Source of the DNA: Hyaloperonospora brassicae
Lineage: Eukaryota; Oomycota; Peronosporomycetes; Peronosporales; Peronosporaceae
Direction: 5' to 3'
Assembly (NCBI GenBank): GCA_947650285.1
Contig: CANTFL010001216.1
Span: forward strand, 1-64,000
Length of the DNA: 64,000 nucleotides
Both the position numbers and the translations under genes were made by a program. Below, piece by piece: positions 11,001 to 20,045 of the stretch. The stretch's first letter is position 1, and each line of letters begins with the position of its first letter. The notes under the pieces are model-generated. The model made no database searches, had not been told where the DNA came from, and worked only from the letters and a program-made list of their open reading frames with translations.

Positions 11001-14000
11001 CTTATAAGCAAGTGGCGCCTCGATGTGGCGCAATATCTTGTCTTCGCTGTACTTGAGGCGACCGGGGAACGTGTAAATGCTTGGGTACAGAGCCATGTCA
11101 GCATTGTGCACGGATACGTTTTCGATGTTCTGTGGGCGCACAGAAAACGTCACGCGACGGATGTCGTGCGCACGCAAGTCCTCGTCCACCGACTTGAGGT
11201 AGGACTGTGCCTGTTGCAATAAATCCGTCTCGTCCAAGTGTTCGTCCACCAAGAGGATGTGCAGGACGTTCACGAGCGGGTCCCTGCGCACCGATAACGT
11301 CTTTTTCGCCAGTGGGAACAGGGTCATAATGTCCGCGAACGACGTCGTGAACGTCGCTAAATTTGCGACACGAACGATAGCGCCATGGCGCTCGGAGTCC
11401 GCAGAGATCTTCTGATAGGTCTCGACCGGCTTGGCAGGCGGTTTCTCAACCGATTCCCGCTCTTCGCCGCTGTCTGAGTTGTGCAAGTCCAGCGAGCTAG
11501 CAGAGCTGTTGCGACGCAGTAGACTCGCCAGGTCATCGTAGCTTTCAGCGGGGGCGACTCCGACGGCCAGTGCGTCGACGACGGGCGACCGGAACTGAAA
11601 CGTCTTCGCAAAAATATCGTTGAAGGTCATCGTCTCCATCGACTCGATAACGTACGAGCGGTACACGCGCAGCACATACAATTCAAGAGCCAACTCGCGG
11701 ACCCGTTGCTCCTCGTGATCGAGAAGCGAGATAAGCAGGTCAAAGAGCGGCTGCGACTGATCGAGAAGGTCACTGCAAGCGGTAGCAAGACCGGTCGATG
11801 ACTCGTCCGCAATGTAATTTTTGAGCACTCTCTCCACCTGGCTGAGACGGTCGCGGTATGACGGCATTTTGTTGTCAATCAGGAGCTGACGTGCCTCCAG
11901 AGCTACTAGCGAGTACTGCTTTTCCTTGAGTGTAGCAAGCTTCTCAAGAAGCGGCACGAATGCTGACGCCTTCATCGACTTGCATGGCGTGTCGCGGGCC
12001 ATCTGGACAAGGAGTTGCAGCAGTAGCTTGTTTTTTGCCTCCAGTGCTTGGTGGGAACGGGCGGTTGCATAAACTTTGTTCAGATCAGCTGCGTTTTGTT
12101 GACGTAGAGCCATCACTACATCTTCGACGTTGTGCGAATTCGCGTACACGGTCTCAACCATGAAATACTCGTTGACCAGCTCTGTCAGCACAGTCTCCTG
12201 GCCAGATTGTAGACCGCCCGAGTACTTCGCGGCAATGTCATATAGTTTGACCACAGAGGCTTCAAAGTCTGAGCGCTGACGATCCGTCGTGAGCGTCTTC
12301 TTGTGCTCGTGAAGAATCTCAACTACCTCCGCCACGTCGAACTCGTGAGTAGCCGTAGGTCCCTCAACCACTGCTTTCTTGAATGTCTGAATCTTGTCCG
12401 TGATCTTCGCAAACACATCGAGCGGGATCCGGCCAGCCAGCGACGACAAAGCCTCTTTAATTTCCTCCACAGGCAAAAGAGGGTCTTTCAGTACTTGGAA
12501 CAGGTCGGTCAGTGCCTTTTGTGTCAGGTCCTCCGGAGCGAAGTAGCCCTGCAACACACTTTTTAACAGTGCCAACGCCTTGCGCATCTTGTGAACGGCC
12601 TTAGTGCTGTTTCCATTCGTATTCTCCGACGACGGAAGCTTGCCCATGTATACGTCGGACTTTTTTACACATGATGGATCGTCAAGTTCCATTGTAGCAA
12701 TGCAATCGCCCGGCGCCAGGACGGCACCCTCAGACTTTAGCAGGCGAATGACACCGGCTTCCGGCGTCAGCAGCGGCATGTACATCTTCATCACTTCGAT
12801 CTCAGCGTACGGCATACCGCGACGCAGACTAGCGCCATCGTCTACTAAGTAGCGAGCAAGCTTGCCGGCCGTGTTCGTCACCAAGCGGGTCGGATCGTAC
12901 TCCTTAGTGAACACGCACGTGTGGCTGTCAACAACAAGGCGTAGACCCTGTGCTTCCTTAGTAGCATATGCGACGTGTGACTTGCCGTTTAGCAGGACAA
13001 GAAATCCACCGTCCGATAGCGTTCGAATCTCCACCTGCACGTACGAGCCATTGCAATAAAGTGTGAACTGGATCGGACCGCTGCGACACGCCTTGATGTT
13101 GTACTTGATACCCTCATAAATGAGCTCAAGCGACTCTTGCTGCGACAAATAGTCGTTGTGGGGAAGCTGCCCACGCTCGATCTGACTGACGTACTCCTCT
13201 TGAAGCGTGTTCGATGCCTGGTAGGCACAGCATACAGCACCGACGAGAACCACCATCAGGGGGTCCGGGCGACCCTGTAAACGCACTTCGTTATGGTGCG
13301 AGATACGTTCATCCAGCCACGACGTCGAGATGCGGTTGTATCGGAAATCGTCGGACTCCATCATGTTCACGATGTACTCGACGGTCGTATGGATATCGCC
13401 ACGGATGGACAGCTCTTTCAGCGCAAGAATCATGTTCTTACGAGCCTTTTCACGAGTTAGACTCCACGAGAACAGGTGACCAATCTGCGAGTCGGCGAAC
13501 TCGTGCACCTGACCGGACGAATCCACCGAGAAGTAACCCCAGACGTCGGGTGTACTGCGGAAGTTGAGCTCTTGAATAGCACCGCTGGTCGGCTGGAAGC
13601 CAGCATTTGGGTCCTCCGCCGTGATGCGCGCCGCAATCACATGGCCATGCGGGGGCTTTTGCTTTTCCGTATTAAAATCAATAGGGGTCGTCTCGAAAGC
13701 GTCTTTGCTGTAGAGACGACGCACATCCGGGATGCAGTAAAGCGGGATGCCCATCGCCACTTGCAACTGAGCCGCCGGCAGATTCACGTGAGTGATCATC
13801 TCCGTCACCGGATGCTCCACTTGTAGACGCGGATTCAGCTCCAGAAAGAAGAAGGAATCACCGTTGTCCTCTGGTAGCTCACTAAACAGGTACTCGACCG
13901 TGCCAGCATTAACATACTCGACCTCTTTGGCAAGACGAGTCGCGGCGCGCATCATCGTCTCCCACACCTCCTCGCTGGGCGCAAGCACGGGTCCTTCCTC

Positions 14001-15053
14001 TACAATTTTCTGGTGGCGACGCTGCACAGAGCAGTCACGGCCACTAAGAGCGATGGCGTTGCCAAAGGTGTCGGCCAGCAGCTGCACTTCCAAGTGGCGT
14101 GACTTGGGCGCTAGTTTCATGACAAAGATGGGCGATCCAGGAATTTCGCCACGCACGGCCTCCCACGCACTGGGGACCTGCGATTCTTCGTGGCACATGC
14201 GAATGCCCTTGCCGCCTCCACCCTCGCTAGCTTTGATCATGACGGGAAAGCCAATGCGCCTGCACTCATCGAGACAGTGCTGGCCGTCGCGCAGCATAGC
14301 CGCGTTGTAGACTTCGTCGGGGATGCCGTCGTGCTCCTTGTAATCGACTTGCATGCCGTCCCCATTCCAGGCGATAGTGGGCACCTTGGCACTCTGAGCG
14401 ATGATAGTCGAGCCGATCTTGTCGCCTAGAGCACGCATGGGCTTGGCTGGGGGACCAATAAAGATGATCTGGCGCTCCGTCTGAAGGAGCGAGTCCGGCA
14501 GCAGGGGGTTCTCGCTGGCGTGGCCCCATCCCGCCCACACAGCGTCGACGTTGTACCTCTCGGCGATCTCAACGATCAGCGAGACATTGGCGTAGTTGTG
14601 ATTGTTCGACCCGCCGGGTACTTCGACGACGTGCTCGGCCATGCGAATGTACTCGGCGTTGGCCTTGAGGTCCTCCGGTGTGGCCATGACAAAGAAGCTC
14701 ACGACGTGTTCGTCTGCAAACATCTCGTAGCTCCAGCTGCGGATGCTGCGAATGGCCTTGACGGCTGAAATGCCGTTGTTGGCGATGAGCACGGACGTGA
14801 TGGCACGCGATCCCTTTTGCAGACGCACGTACTCCTCCATGCTCGCGTAGGTGAGTGGATTGCTGTCGCTGCGGGGCGCAGACAGTGCGTCGTTGGGCAC
14901 GGCCACGGGGCCAGCGGGTGGTTCTTCCTGGGCCACCATTTCGTGCGTGTCGAGGCGTCGTCTCCCCTGCGGCTCAAGTTGCGGAATGCAATGGCGGAGG
15001 GAGGACACTGCTGCTCCGCTCGTGGCGGATGAAAGGCATGGGATTTTGATCAA
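8022..15053 (-). CDS. ACC1: Multidomain acetyl-CoA carboxylase
   Basis: It carboxylates acetyl-CoA to malonyl-CoA with ATP, bicarbonate and biotin, the committed step of fatty-acid synthesis, usually in the cytosol. The single open frame of 2,343 aa matches the usual eukaryotic length and has no visible intron. Domains in order: biotin carboxylase, about residues 60-560, with the glycine-rich ATP-grasp loop ASEGGGGKGIRMC near 280; a biotin carrier domain with EVMKMYMPL, biotinyl Lys 756; a long central region; and the carboxyltransferase halves, about 1600-2250, with FFFSANAGARIG, QLGGVKIMHTNGVTH and NWRGFSGGQRDMF. The first Met is followed by about 38 residues poor in acids and containing Arg/Ser before a second Met (MVAQEEPPAG). 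Either could be the start, and the longer form has a weak mitochondrial-presequence look. Frames on the opposite strand are shadows. Confidence 0.97.
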   Translation of the reverse strand: MIKIPCLSSATSGAAVSSLRHCIPQLEPQGRRRLDTHEMVAQEEPPAGPVAVPNDALSAPRSDSNPLTYASMEEYVRLQKGSRAITSVLIANNGISAVKAIRSIRSWSYEMFADEHVVSFFVMATPEDLKANAEYIRMAEHVVEVPGGSNNHNYANVSLIVEIAERYNVDAVWAGWGHASENPLLPDSLLQTERQIIFIGPPAKPMRALGDKIGSTIIAQSAKVPTIAWNGDGMQVDYKEHDGIPDEVYNAAMLRDGQHCLDECRRIGFPVMIKASEGGGGKGIRMCHEESQVPSAWEAVRGEIPGSPIFVMKLAPKSRHLEVQLLADTFGNAIALSGRDCSVQRRHQKIVEEGPVLAPSEEVWETMMRAATRLAKEVEYVNAGTVEYLFSELPEDNGDSFFFLELNPRLQVEHPVTEMITHVNLPAAQLQVAMGIPLYCIPDVRRLYSKDAFETTPIDFNTEKQKPPHGHVIAARITAEDPNAGFQPTSGAIQELNFRSTPDVWGYFSVDSSGQVHEFADSQIGHLFSWSLTREKARKNMILALKELSIRGDIHTTVEYIVNMMESDDFRYNRISTSWLDERISHHNEVRLQGRPDPLMVVLVGAVCCAYQASNTLQEEYVSQIERGQLPHNDYLSQQESLELIYEGIKYNIKACRSGPIQFTLYCNGSYVQVEIRTLSDGGFLVLLNGKSHVAYATKEAQGLRLVVDSHTCVFTKEYDPTRLVTNTAGKLARYLVDDGASLRRGMPYAEIEVMKMYMPLLTPEAGVIRLLKSEGAVLAPGDCIATMELDDPSCVKKSDVYMGKLPSSENTNGNSTKAVHKMRKALALLKSVLQGYFAPEDLTQKALTDLFQVLKDPLLPVEEIKEALSSLAGRIPLDVFAKITDKIQTFKKAVVEGPTATHEFDVAEVVEILHEHKKTLTTDRQRSDFEASVVKLYDIAAKYSGGLQSGQETVLTELVNEYFMVETVYANSHNVEDVVMALRQQNAADLNKVYATARSHQALEAKNKLLLQLLVQMARDTPCKSMKASAFVPLLEKLATLKEKQYSLVALEARQLLIDNKMPSYRDRLSQVERVLKNYIADESSTGLATACSDLLDQSQPLFDLLISLLDHEEQRVRELALELYVLRVYRSYVIESMETMTFNDIFAKTFQFRSPVVDALAVGVAPAESYDDLASLLRRNSSASSLDLHNSDSGEERESVEKPPAKPVETYQKISADSERHGAIVRVANLATFTTSFADIMTLFPLAKKTLSVRRDPLVNVLHILLVDEHLDETDLLQQAQSYLKSVDEDLRAHDIRRVTFSVRPQNIENVSVHNADMALYPSIYTFPGRLKYSEDKILRHIEAPLAYKLELRRLQNYSVTPLASENKNVHLYLAKVKESDAHIVTDRFQRIFVRAVVRQLDHDGSGSRSQYDAYPGPERSLVDALNALEVNLANPLVKKSSLSTKNNHVYLNILPQAIVDPQYLEGVIRILAYRYAERLEQLGVSTVELKIIARFNSEATAIPVRLVAENPTGYVVRVQAYVEAAGHDEPIFTSIGDETHGELDGMPVTTPYPVVFPFDKKRQMAKAMSNTVYVYDFLELIEYNLLRQWRKYVQQRTRGGGAKITIPNLLMEARELILDASGKALTETSRPRGQNDIGMVAWLLTLYTPEFHDGREIIVIANDITFKAGSFGTREDTLFDLASKLSRSKSIPRFFFSANAGARIGMAESIKALYRICWKDDTNPTKGFEYLYLTAEDYKNASSEGSVNAELLVTSSGEERYVLKDIVGREVDLGVECLRGSGTIAGETARAYKDVFTLTYACGRSVGIGAYLVRLGQRTVQNATHSPIILTGYQALNKLMGKEVYTSNDQLGGVKIMHTNGVTHLTSKNHLSGIYSILEWLSFVPAVRRGPLPIRDLTGMDELERTVDFCPKDKGTQYDPRALLAGKIDDVTGTWVSGLMDKDSFRETLAGWAKSVIVGRGRLGGIPCGVVVTEVRTSEKLIPADPAAPASQENLVQQAGQVWFPDSAHKTATAIRDFKGEDLPLFILANWRGFSGGQRDMFDEVLKFGAAIVDGLVGYEQPVFVYIPPFAELRGGAWAVVDPTINEGVMEMYADPQGRGGVLEPAGLIEIKYRKNQLLQTMHRLDDKLKLLTARLAELPPTKKETEGANIAAEIKAREDTLLPIYVQVATEFGDLHDTPGRMRSVGCIRQIVPWANSRKFFYWRLKRQLAEFSLRRQVVAASTGGPRSATFVSAEHILKGWFTEAVNGGRVPRQQNVSVSELWSHNDCDVLLWLSSDKEWIASRVADLRQEQMASQVVEIGRKDPKAAVAGILEVLNLLNDKDREEAIAALRRGSIFHK

Positions 15054-17311
15054 TGAACACGCTCAAATATCGGCCATACAGAGGTCAGGTCAAACTTCAA
15101 GTCGCGTCATCGTCAGGACTCGCAGCTGTCCTGCGGTGTATACTGTCAGATCCTCAATATTTCAATGCTCCCCACCCATTTTATTTTCGCAGAACGTACA
15201 CATACGTGTGCGTAGGTCGGACTGGCGGAGATGGTAATGCAGGCAGCAAAACCGAAGCACTTGACGGTAGTAGTAGTAGTAGTCGATGGAATGCTTTCTA
15301 CGACTCAAAATAACATCGTCAAAGGGTCGATAACGTTGTCAAACGGTTGCTTTGATTCCACTATTGCTCAAGCAACGCCTCCGTTTCATGTTCGACGATC
15401 ACCGAAAATGTGACGTCACTCGGGTGCTCTTCCCACGCTTTGTCGACGCACAAATACATGAAGCATCGGTAAGAAAGTTCTGTGAGCGAGCTATAGTTGA
15501 TCGAAGCTAAATCATTTGATCAAATCGCAGTGCACGTGACAGAGACGAGACACAATGCGTGCATTTGACGCTCCCAGTCGTGACGCGCCTGTAGCCATCA
15601 GTAATCAATCACGTGGTCTGTCATGGCTCCGGTCATATTGCATCACTCTTCATATTCCGTCGATGGTGAGTCTTCCAGATTCTAAACATCGTGGACCGAT
15701 CAATGGCTGCCAAATCCAGTCTCTCTGCGGCTAACAGCTCTCCTGTTGCTCTGACTGTGGCCGCACAGTCCACAATCAGGGCCGTCGCAAGTCTTTACGT
15801 GCACTCAGTTCGGCGCATGTTGGCTTTGCCAGACGAGGCCGTCTTGTCGTGTCGTGCGAGCCTACTTTCTCACAACCGGTCCTCTTACTGGATAAGTAGA
15901 ACAAACATGTGTCCATTGGATAGGCACAGCCATCGATTTCAGCACGCCATTCGACGGCTTTCGGTTCGAGCAACGAGTGCAGACACTACGTCTGGGGGCT
16001 TTTGATAAAACCTGTGAGACAAGTAGTGCTTCAGGTACTGTGCTTCATCTGTGTTCAGTCACAGGGCAGCGTTACAGGGCAAGATGGCAAATGGAAGTAG
16101 CATTGATATTTCTTCTGTGCTCGTCGCCATGAACACTGCTGACGAGTGACAGAGACGCGTCGTAGTGCGTGATCTGCATGCGTAGTAGATGAGCTAACGA
16201 ACAAAGCATCGGACGCGCTGTACAGAGATGGTAGCGATGATGTTATGGTAGGCGGCTGGCATGGCTATCAGTAGCACGTGGGAATAATTGTCATTATCAG
16301 GATGCGCAACAAAGTGTAGTAGAGATACTTTTGCCACACCTGCGAGCCTCGTCTCCTTGACGTTTGAAAAGCACAAACATCGTCCTCAGCCAATTACGAA
16401 TTACGTTGAGAAACGTGCCCATGTCACACACGTAGTCGTCGGAAAAGAATCTGGCAATTGAAAGTCAACGAGCTTACACAGATGCACGTAAACGTCAAGG
16501 ATACATCAGTCAGGTAGAATTCGCACGCAAATAGCTTGTAACGGAACGCTTCTGTCCGGGTAGTGAGGTACGAGGGTTGTGATACGAGTGGTGGCGACAC
16601 TATCCACAGGGTGTGGAAGGCGCACCCGTCTCAAATTAGGAGTCGACATTGTGGTGAGCTCGTAGGGGTTCACACCAAGGTCACTAAGCCGATAAGTAAA
16701 TAGGGACAGAGCTGGTGGAACAATCCTGTCGCAGGCCTTTTCGCATTCGTTTCGTATGAAAGCAACTAATTTGAGCTCTTGTTTTTTGGAGCCTCGATGA
16801 ATACTGCGGCTGAGTCAAGAAACTATCTAGTCGAACCGATTACTGATTGATGGCATTATACAGTGACTGGAAGATCAGACCCTTTCGCCTCACGTCACCT
16901 AGCATTTTTTGCACGAATATGAAGGTTACAGATCAATATCGACAGCTGTTAGGAATAGCCATGACGAAAGACCACGTCTACAATTCCACAATTACGGTCG
17001 GACGGTAGCCCTGGATTCGCGAACTATGTCCTTTGTAATGTGCAATTGAAACAGCATCCATACGGGCGAAAGTGTGTTGTACTCCGAAACTATGTTGTGC
17101 TCTGCTGGGAACAACAAGGTGCGCGCAATGAACAATCGAAGTATAGTTGTAACCTTGCGCTCATGGCGATATCTGTAGGAGAGCCAGCGTACATTTTACG
17201 CAGACCGTTGGACGACATGTGCAGTTTTGAAAGGATGACTAATTACCAATACTGAAGGTGATAGTAGGAGATACTCTGGAGGTCAGTGTTGCTTTGATGA
17301 CCCGAAAGACA
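15054..17311. other. Intergenic region, no supported gene
   Basis: This holds the upstream region of the carboxylase gene and about 2 kb of sequence in which I recognise neither coding nor repeat structure. A short (GTA)n run lies near 15265-15285. Open frames are short, overlapping on both strands and without domains. Confidence 0.5.
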
Positions 17312-18374
17312 TGACTCTGCTACTTGTGACGTAGCGCTCGTGTAAAACTCTACGAAATGAGCCGTTACATGGATATATTTCGACATTTTACTGTATTGAC
17401 ATTGAGTAAAATATTAATATTATTGTTGTTGAAGCGAACGGTATTCAATTATACCACCGTGAATCAGAACATTGAGGTATTACTACCTCTGACAAGGAAA
17501 AAATTTCCCATTTATTCACGAAAATAAAAAAATGCCTCAGATAATTGGAAAATAAAAAATGCCCCCAACTAATTGGAAAATAAAAAAATGCCCCACGTCC
17601 TTGTATTACGGAAGAGGCTCGACAGCAGCAAGTGAGATAGACGTTGGCAGCAGTCGAGGTAGCAAGTGAGTTAAATATACATTTTTGGCCTTTTTATGCC
17701 TAAATGTAACATACTAAATAGCTACCAGCTCGTACCGTGCCTTTATCGAAGTACAAGGGCAAGTCCACGCTGCTGCTATCGATACACATTGGTTTTTGGA
17801 GAAGAAGTTTACTCTCTAAATCCATTATCGTCATCCTACACGTACTCTTGCCTATCACAAAACGCAGGAATGCTCCTAAATGATACTAATCGCGAAGGAG
17901 GTGGCCGTAAAGATAGTGAAAAAGAAACACAATCGCTGCAGCTTCGTTGCATCTTATGGTCACAGCAAGTTGAGTTGCCAGATCATATTTCAAGATGTCA
18001 ATAATCACGATGTATTTAAGAATCAACTGCGACGTCACCGGCAAACAAATTGCCAGATTGATATTAGCAGTGTATCGGATGTCTTCGCAGACAATACTCT
18101 GACGCTACACAGTGCTCATTCACCACTTACGTCACGTTTGCCCGCGCCCACGCAGGCGTTCTGCATTCGTTATTAACTTGATAAGGATATATGCTGTAAG
18201 GCGCCACGCTATTAATACGATTACGCGAGTCGGAATATGCTGGCTCTAAATTTGATGTACGAATCTTGTAGCGAAGCAGCACAACATCCAAGCTCACTTC
18301 ATCTATATCCTGCGCCCACCACACTACTCTTGAGAAGTGCCTATCATGTCGAGAATCATGATGCAGCCACACTT

Positions 18375-18404
18375 CAACAACTCAAGCGCAGCAACTACAA
18401 TAAA

Positions 18405-18435
<31 letters not shown>

Positions 18436-18476
18436 GCAGTAGCATCACCAGTAGTAGCAACAACATCAACAATAGC
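18375..18476 (+). repeat. CAA/CAG-rich microsatellite inside TIR transposon
   Basis: An irregular run of CAA, CAG and AAC triplets. The other copy has the reverse-complement GTT/CTG-type run at about 4130-4230. It explains the Asn/Ser-, Thr/Ala- or Leu/Val-rich pseudo-ORFs seen here. Confidence 0.75.
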
Positions 18477-18546
18477 TACTGAAAGAACAATACCAAAAGC
18501 GATAAAACATCAGTATCAACAATATTAGCACAGACCGACTGGGGCT

Positions 18547-18681
18547 GGCCGTGACCAACCCCCGCCCTGTTTGGGGCCGGGCCGCGGAGAGGGTTCTACA
18601 ACTGGTGGCTGCAAGCGCAGCGCGCCCGCGGCAGAACCCTCTCTGCGGCTTCCCGAAACGGGCAGGGGTTGGTCACGGCCG
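18547..18681. repeat. GC-rich imperfect palindrome, second copy
   Basis: The arms start GGCCGTGACCAACCC and end GGTTGGTCACGGCC around a short spacer. It is the equivalent of 3935-4069, in inverted orientation. Both arms keep the GAGAGGGTTCT core. Confidence 0.8.
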
Positions 18682-19667
18682 TAAAATGGTAAACGAAAGC
18701 GATTAGGAACGTGTGGTTTTCTGTGTGCCACACTAACTTGAGTATATTAGGACGTAAGGCATTTTTATAATTTTTCAATTGTCTGGTGCATTTTTATTAA
18801 TTTCAGGATTAAATGGGTCATTTTTGTATTTTACCCTCTGTGAAAATCATGCCGATTCTAAATAGAAAAGAGTATACAGCAGTCGACGATTTTCGACTCC
18901 TTTTGGCTGATACACGCCATGATATCAGTCCACAAGCTTACCAATCGATCATCGATGCGCGCAATGAGTGATGGACAACTCATAAGCACCAATATTTGCA
19001 GTCTGATGCGGTCAAGGTAAGGTTCGGATGGATTTATGATGAAGACCGGATAATATTCACAATAAATGTGTAATGTGTCGAGCCCGACCCATGATATTGA
19101 CACCAGTTCATGCCGATGGGAATGTTATCGTATGTTTCAACATTACGTGTCATGTAATGTTCCGCAACTTCTCCTGATAGGTGGATTTGGACTATTACAT
19201 CAGCCAGCAAAAGACCAATAATATTGGACGCGTGCAATGGGTGATGGGCACAAGCTACATTTCATGTTTCATCATATGCATATATATATATATATGGGTA
19301 CAGTTAGCAAAAGTCGGACATCTTTATGCTGACGAGATTAAATATCTTGAAAGACAGGTCGTTTCTATTTACGTATTGTGATCATCATTTGTATCGATTC
19401 CTTCGAACTCTTGTGTACGTGATACATGAGGCACCTGCCAACGCTGTGTCCATAATGGTATCTTTTATTATCTCCTAAAACGTGTTATCCCCCGTCACAT
19501 GGTACAAGTCCTAGTTTTGTTCACCCAATCTGTTTTTGTTTTGTTGGCGCACATTTCCTGCGCACAGGTAGGTGTACGTGAAGTCCAAGCGCACATATCT
19601 GTGCTTTGTCAGCTCACATGCAGACCTCTACTTTGTTTTCAGTAGAAGCGTAAGATGACCCATTACA

Positions 19668-20045
19668 CCTGGTAGCACTGCGTCGTCCATTCAACAACCA
19701 CGAACACGTTCGCTGGTTGATCCAGGTTATGCTACAGCGCAACCGCGTCACTATTATAGGCTCCTGTCATTTCGTAACGCCTAACGGCAGGCGTTCAGGG
19801 AATGGCTGGTACGTAATGGAGCATCTTATGCTTACGCTGGTGACTGTGTATAGTATCTGCCCTGACGACAGTGTCAACAGAGGCGCCAAAACTTCATGTC
19901 GATCACCTCGTCGAGGAAGTGTAAGACGAAAAAAGGTAACACTTGGTATATAAAATACGAGAGTTGCTTTTTTTGAGGCATATGCTCTAACGTTATTGGT
20001 TGTAAACCCTCATAGAAATTCTCTAGCCAAATATCTGCTGACTAA
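19668..20045 (+). repeat. Interior leader of repeat-A element
   Basis: This continues the homology to repeat B past the LTR end. It matches, in inverted orientation, 38910-39065 and then 31110-31317, the two pieces separated in B by Gypsy-1. It begins with the TGGTAGCACTGCG primer-binding-like motif (19670). Homology fades at about 20045. Confidence 0.7.

Larger units (their letters stand above)
17496..18835. mobile_element. Non-autonomous TIR DNA transposon, copy 2, with 9-bp target duplication
   Basis: A 1,340-bp element with termini GG..CC and about 90-bp inverted repeats, inverted relative to the copy at 3811-5074. The left flank is CTCTGACAA (17487-17495) and the right flank CTCTGTGAA (18836-18844), 7 of 9 matching. 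The uninterrupted site is present in repeat B as TTGTCAGAG (39901-39909, reverse complement of CTCTGACAA), so the ends and the duplication are directly supported. A 9-bp duplication is typical of Mutator-like elements. The interior has only short frames, without a recognisable transposase. Confidence 0.85.
17312..19667 (+). repeat. LTR-like repeat A (plus orientation), interrupted by TIR transposon
   Basis: The plus-strand sequence matches the reverse complement of 39066-40078 along its length apart from the 1.34-kb insertion at 17496-18835. It ends ..CCCATTACA at 19667 and is followed after two bases by TGGTAGCACTGCG, a primer-binding-like motif, so the retroelement interior would lie to the right. 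Without the insertion it is about 1 kb. The left end is decayed and placed only to within about 10 bp. It includes a short AT dinucleotide run near 19280. Confidence 0.7.
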
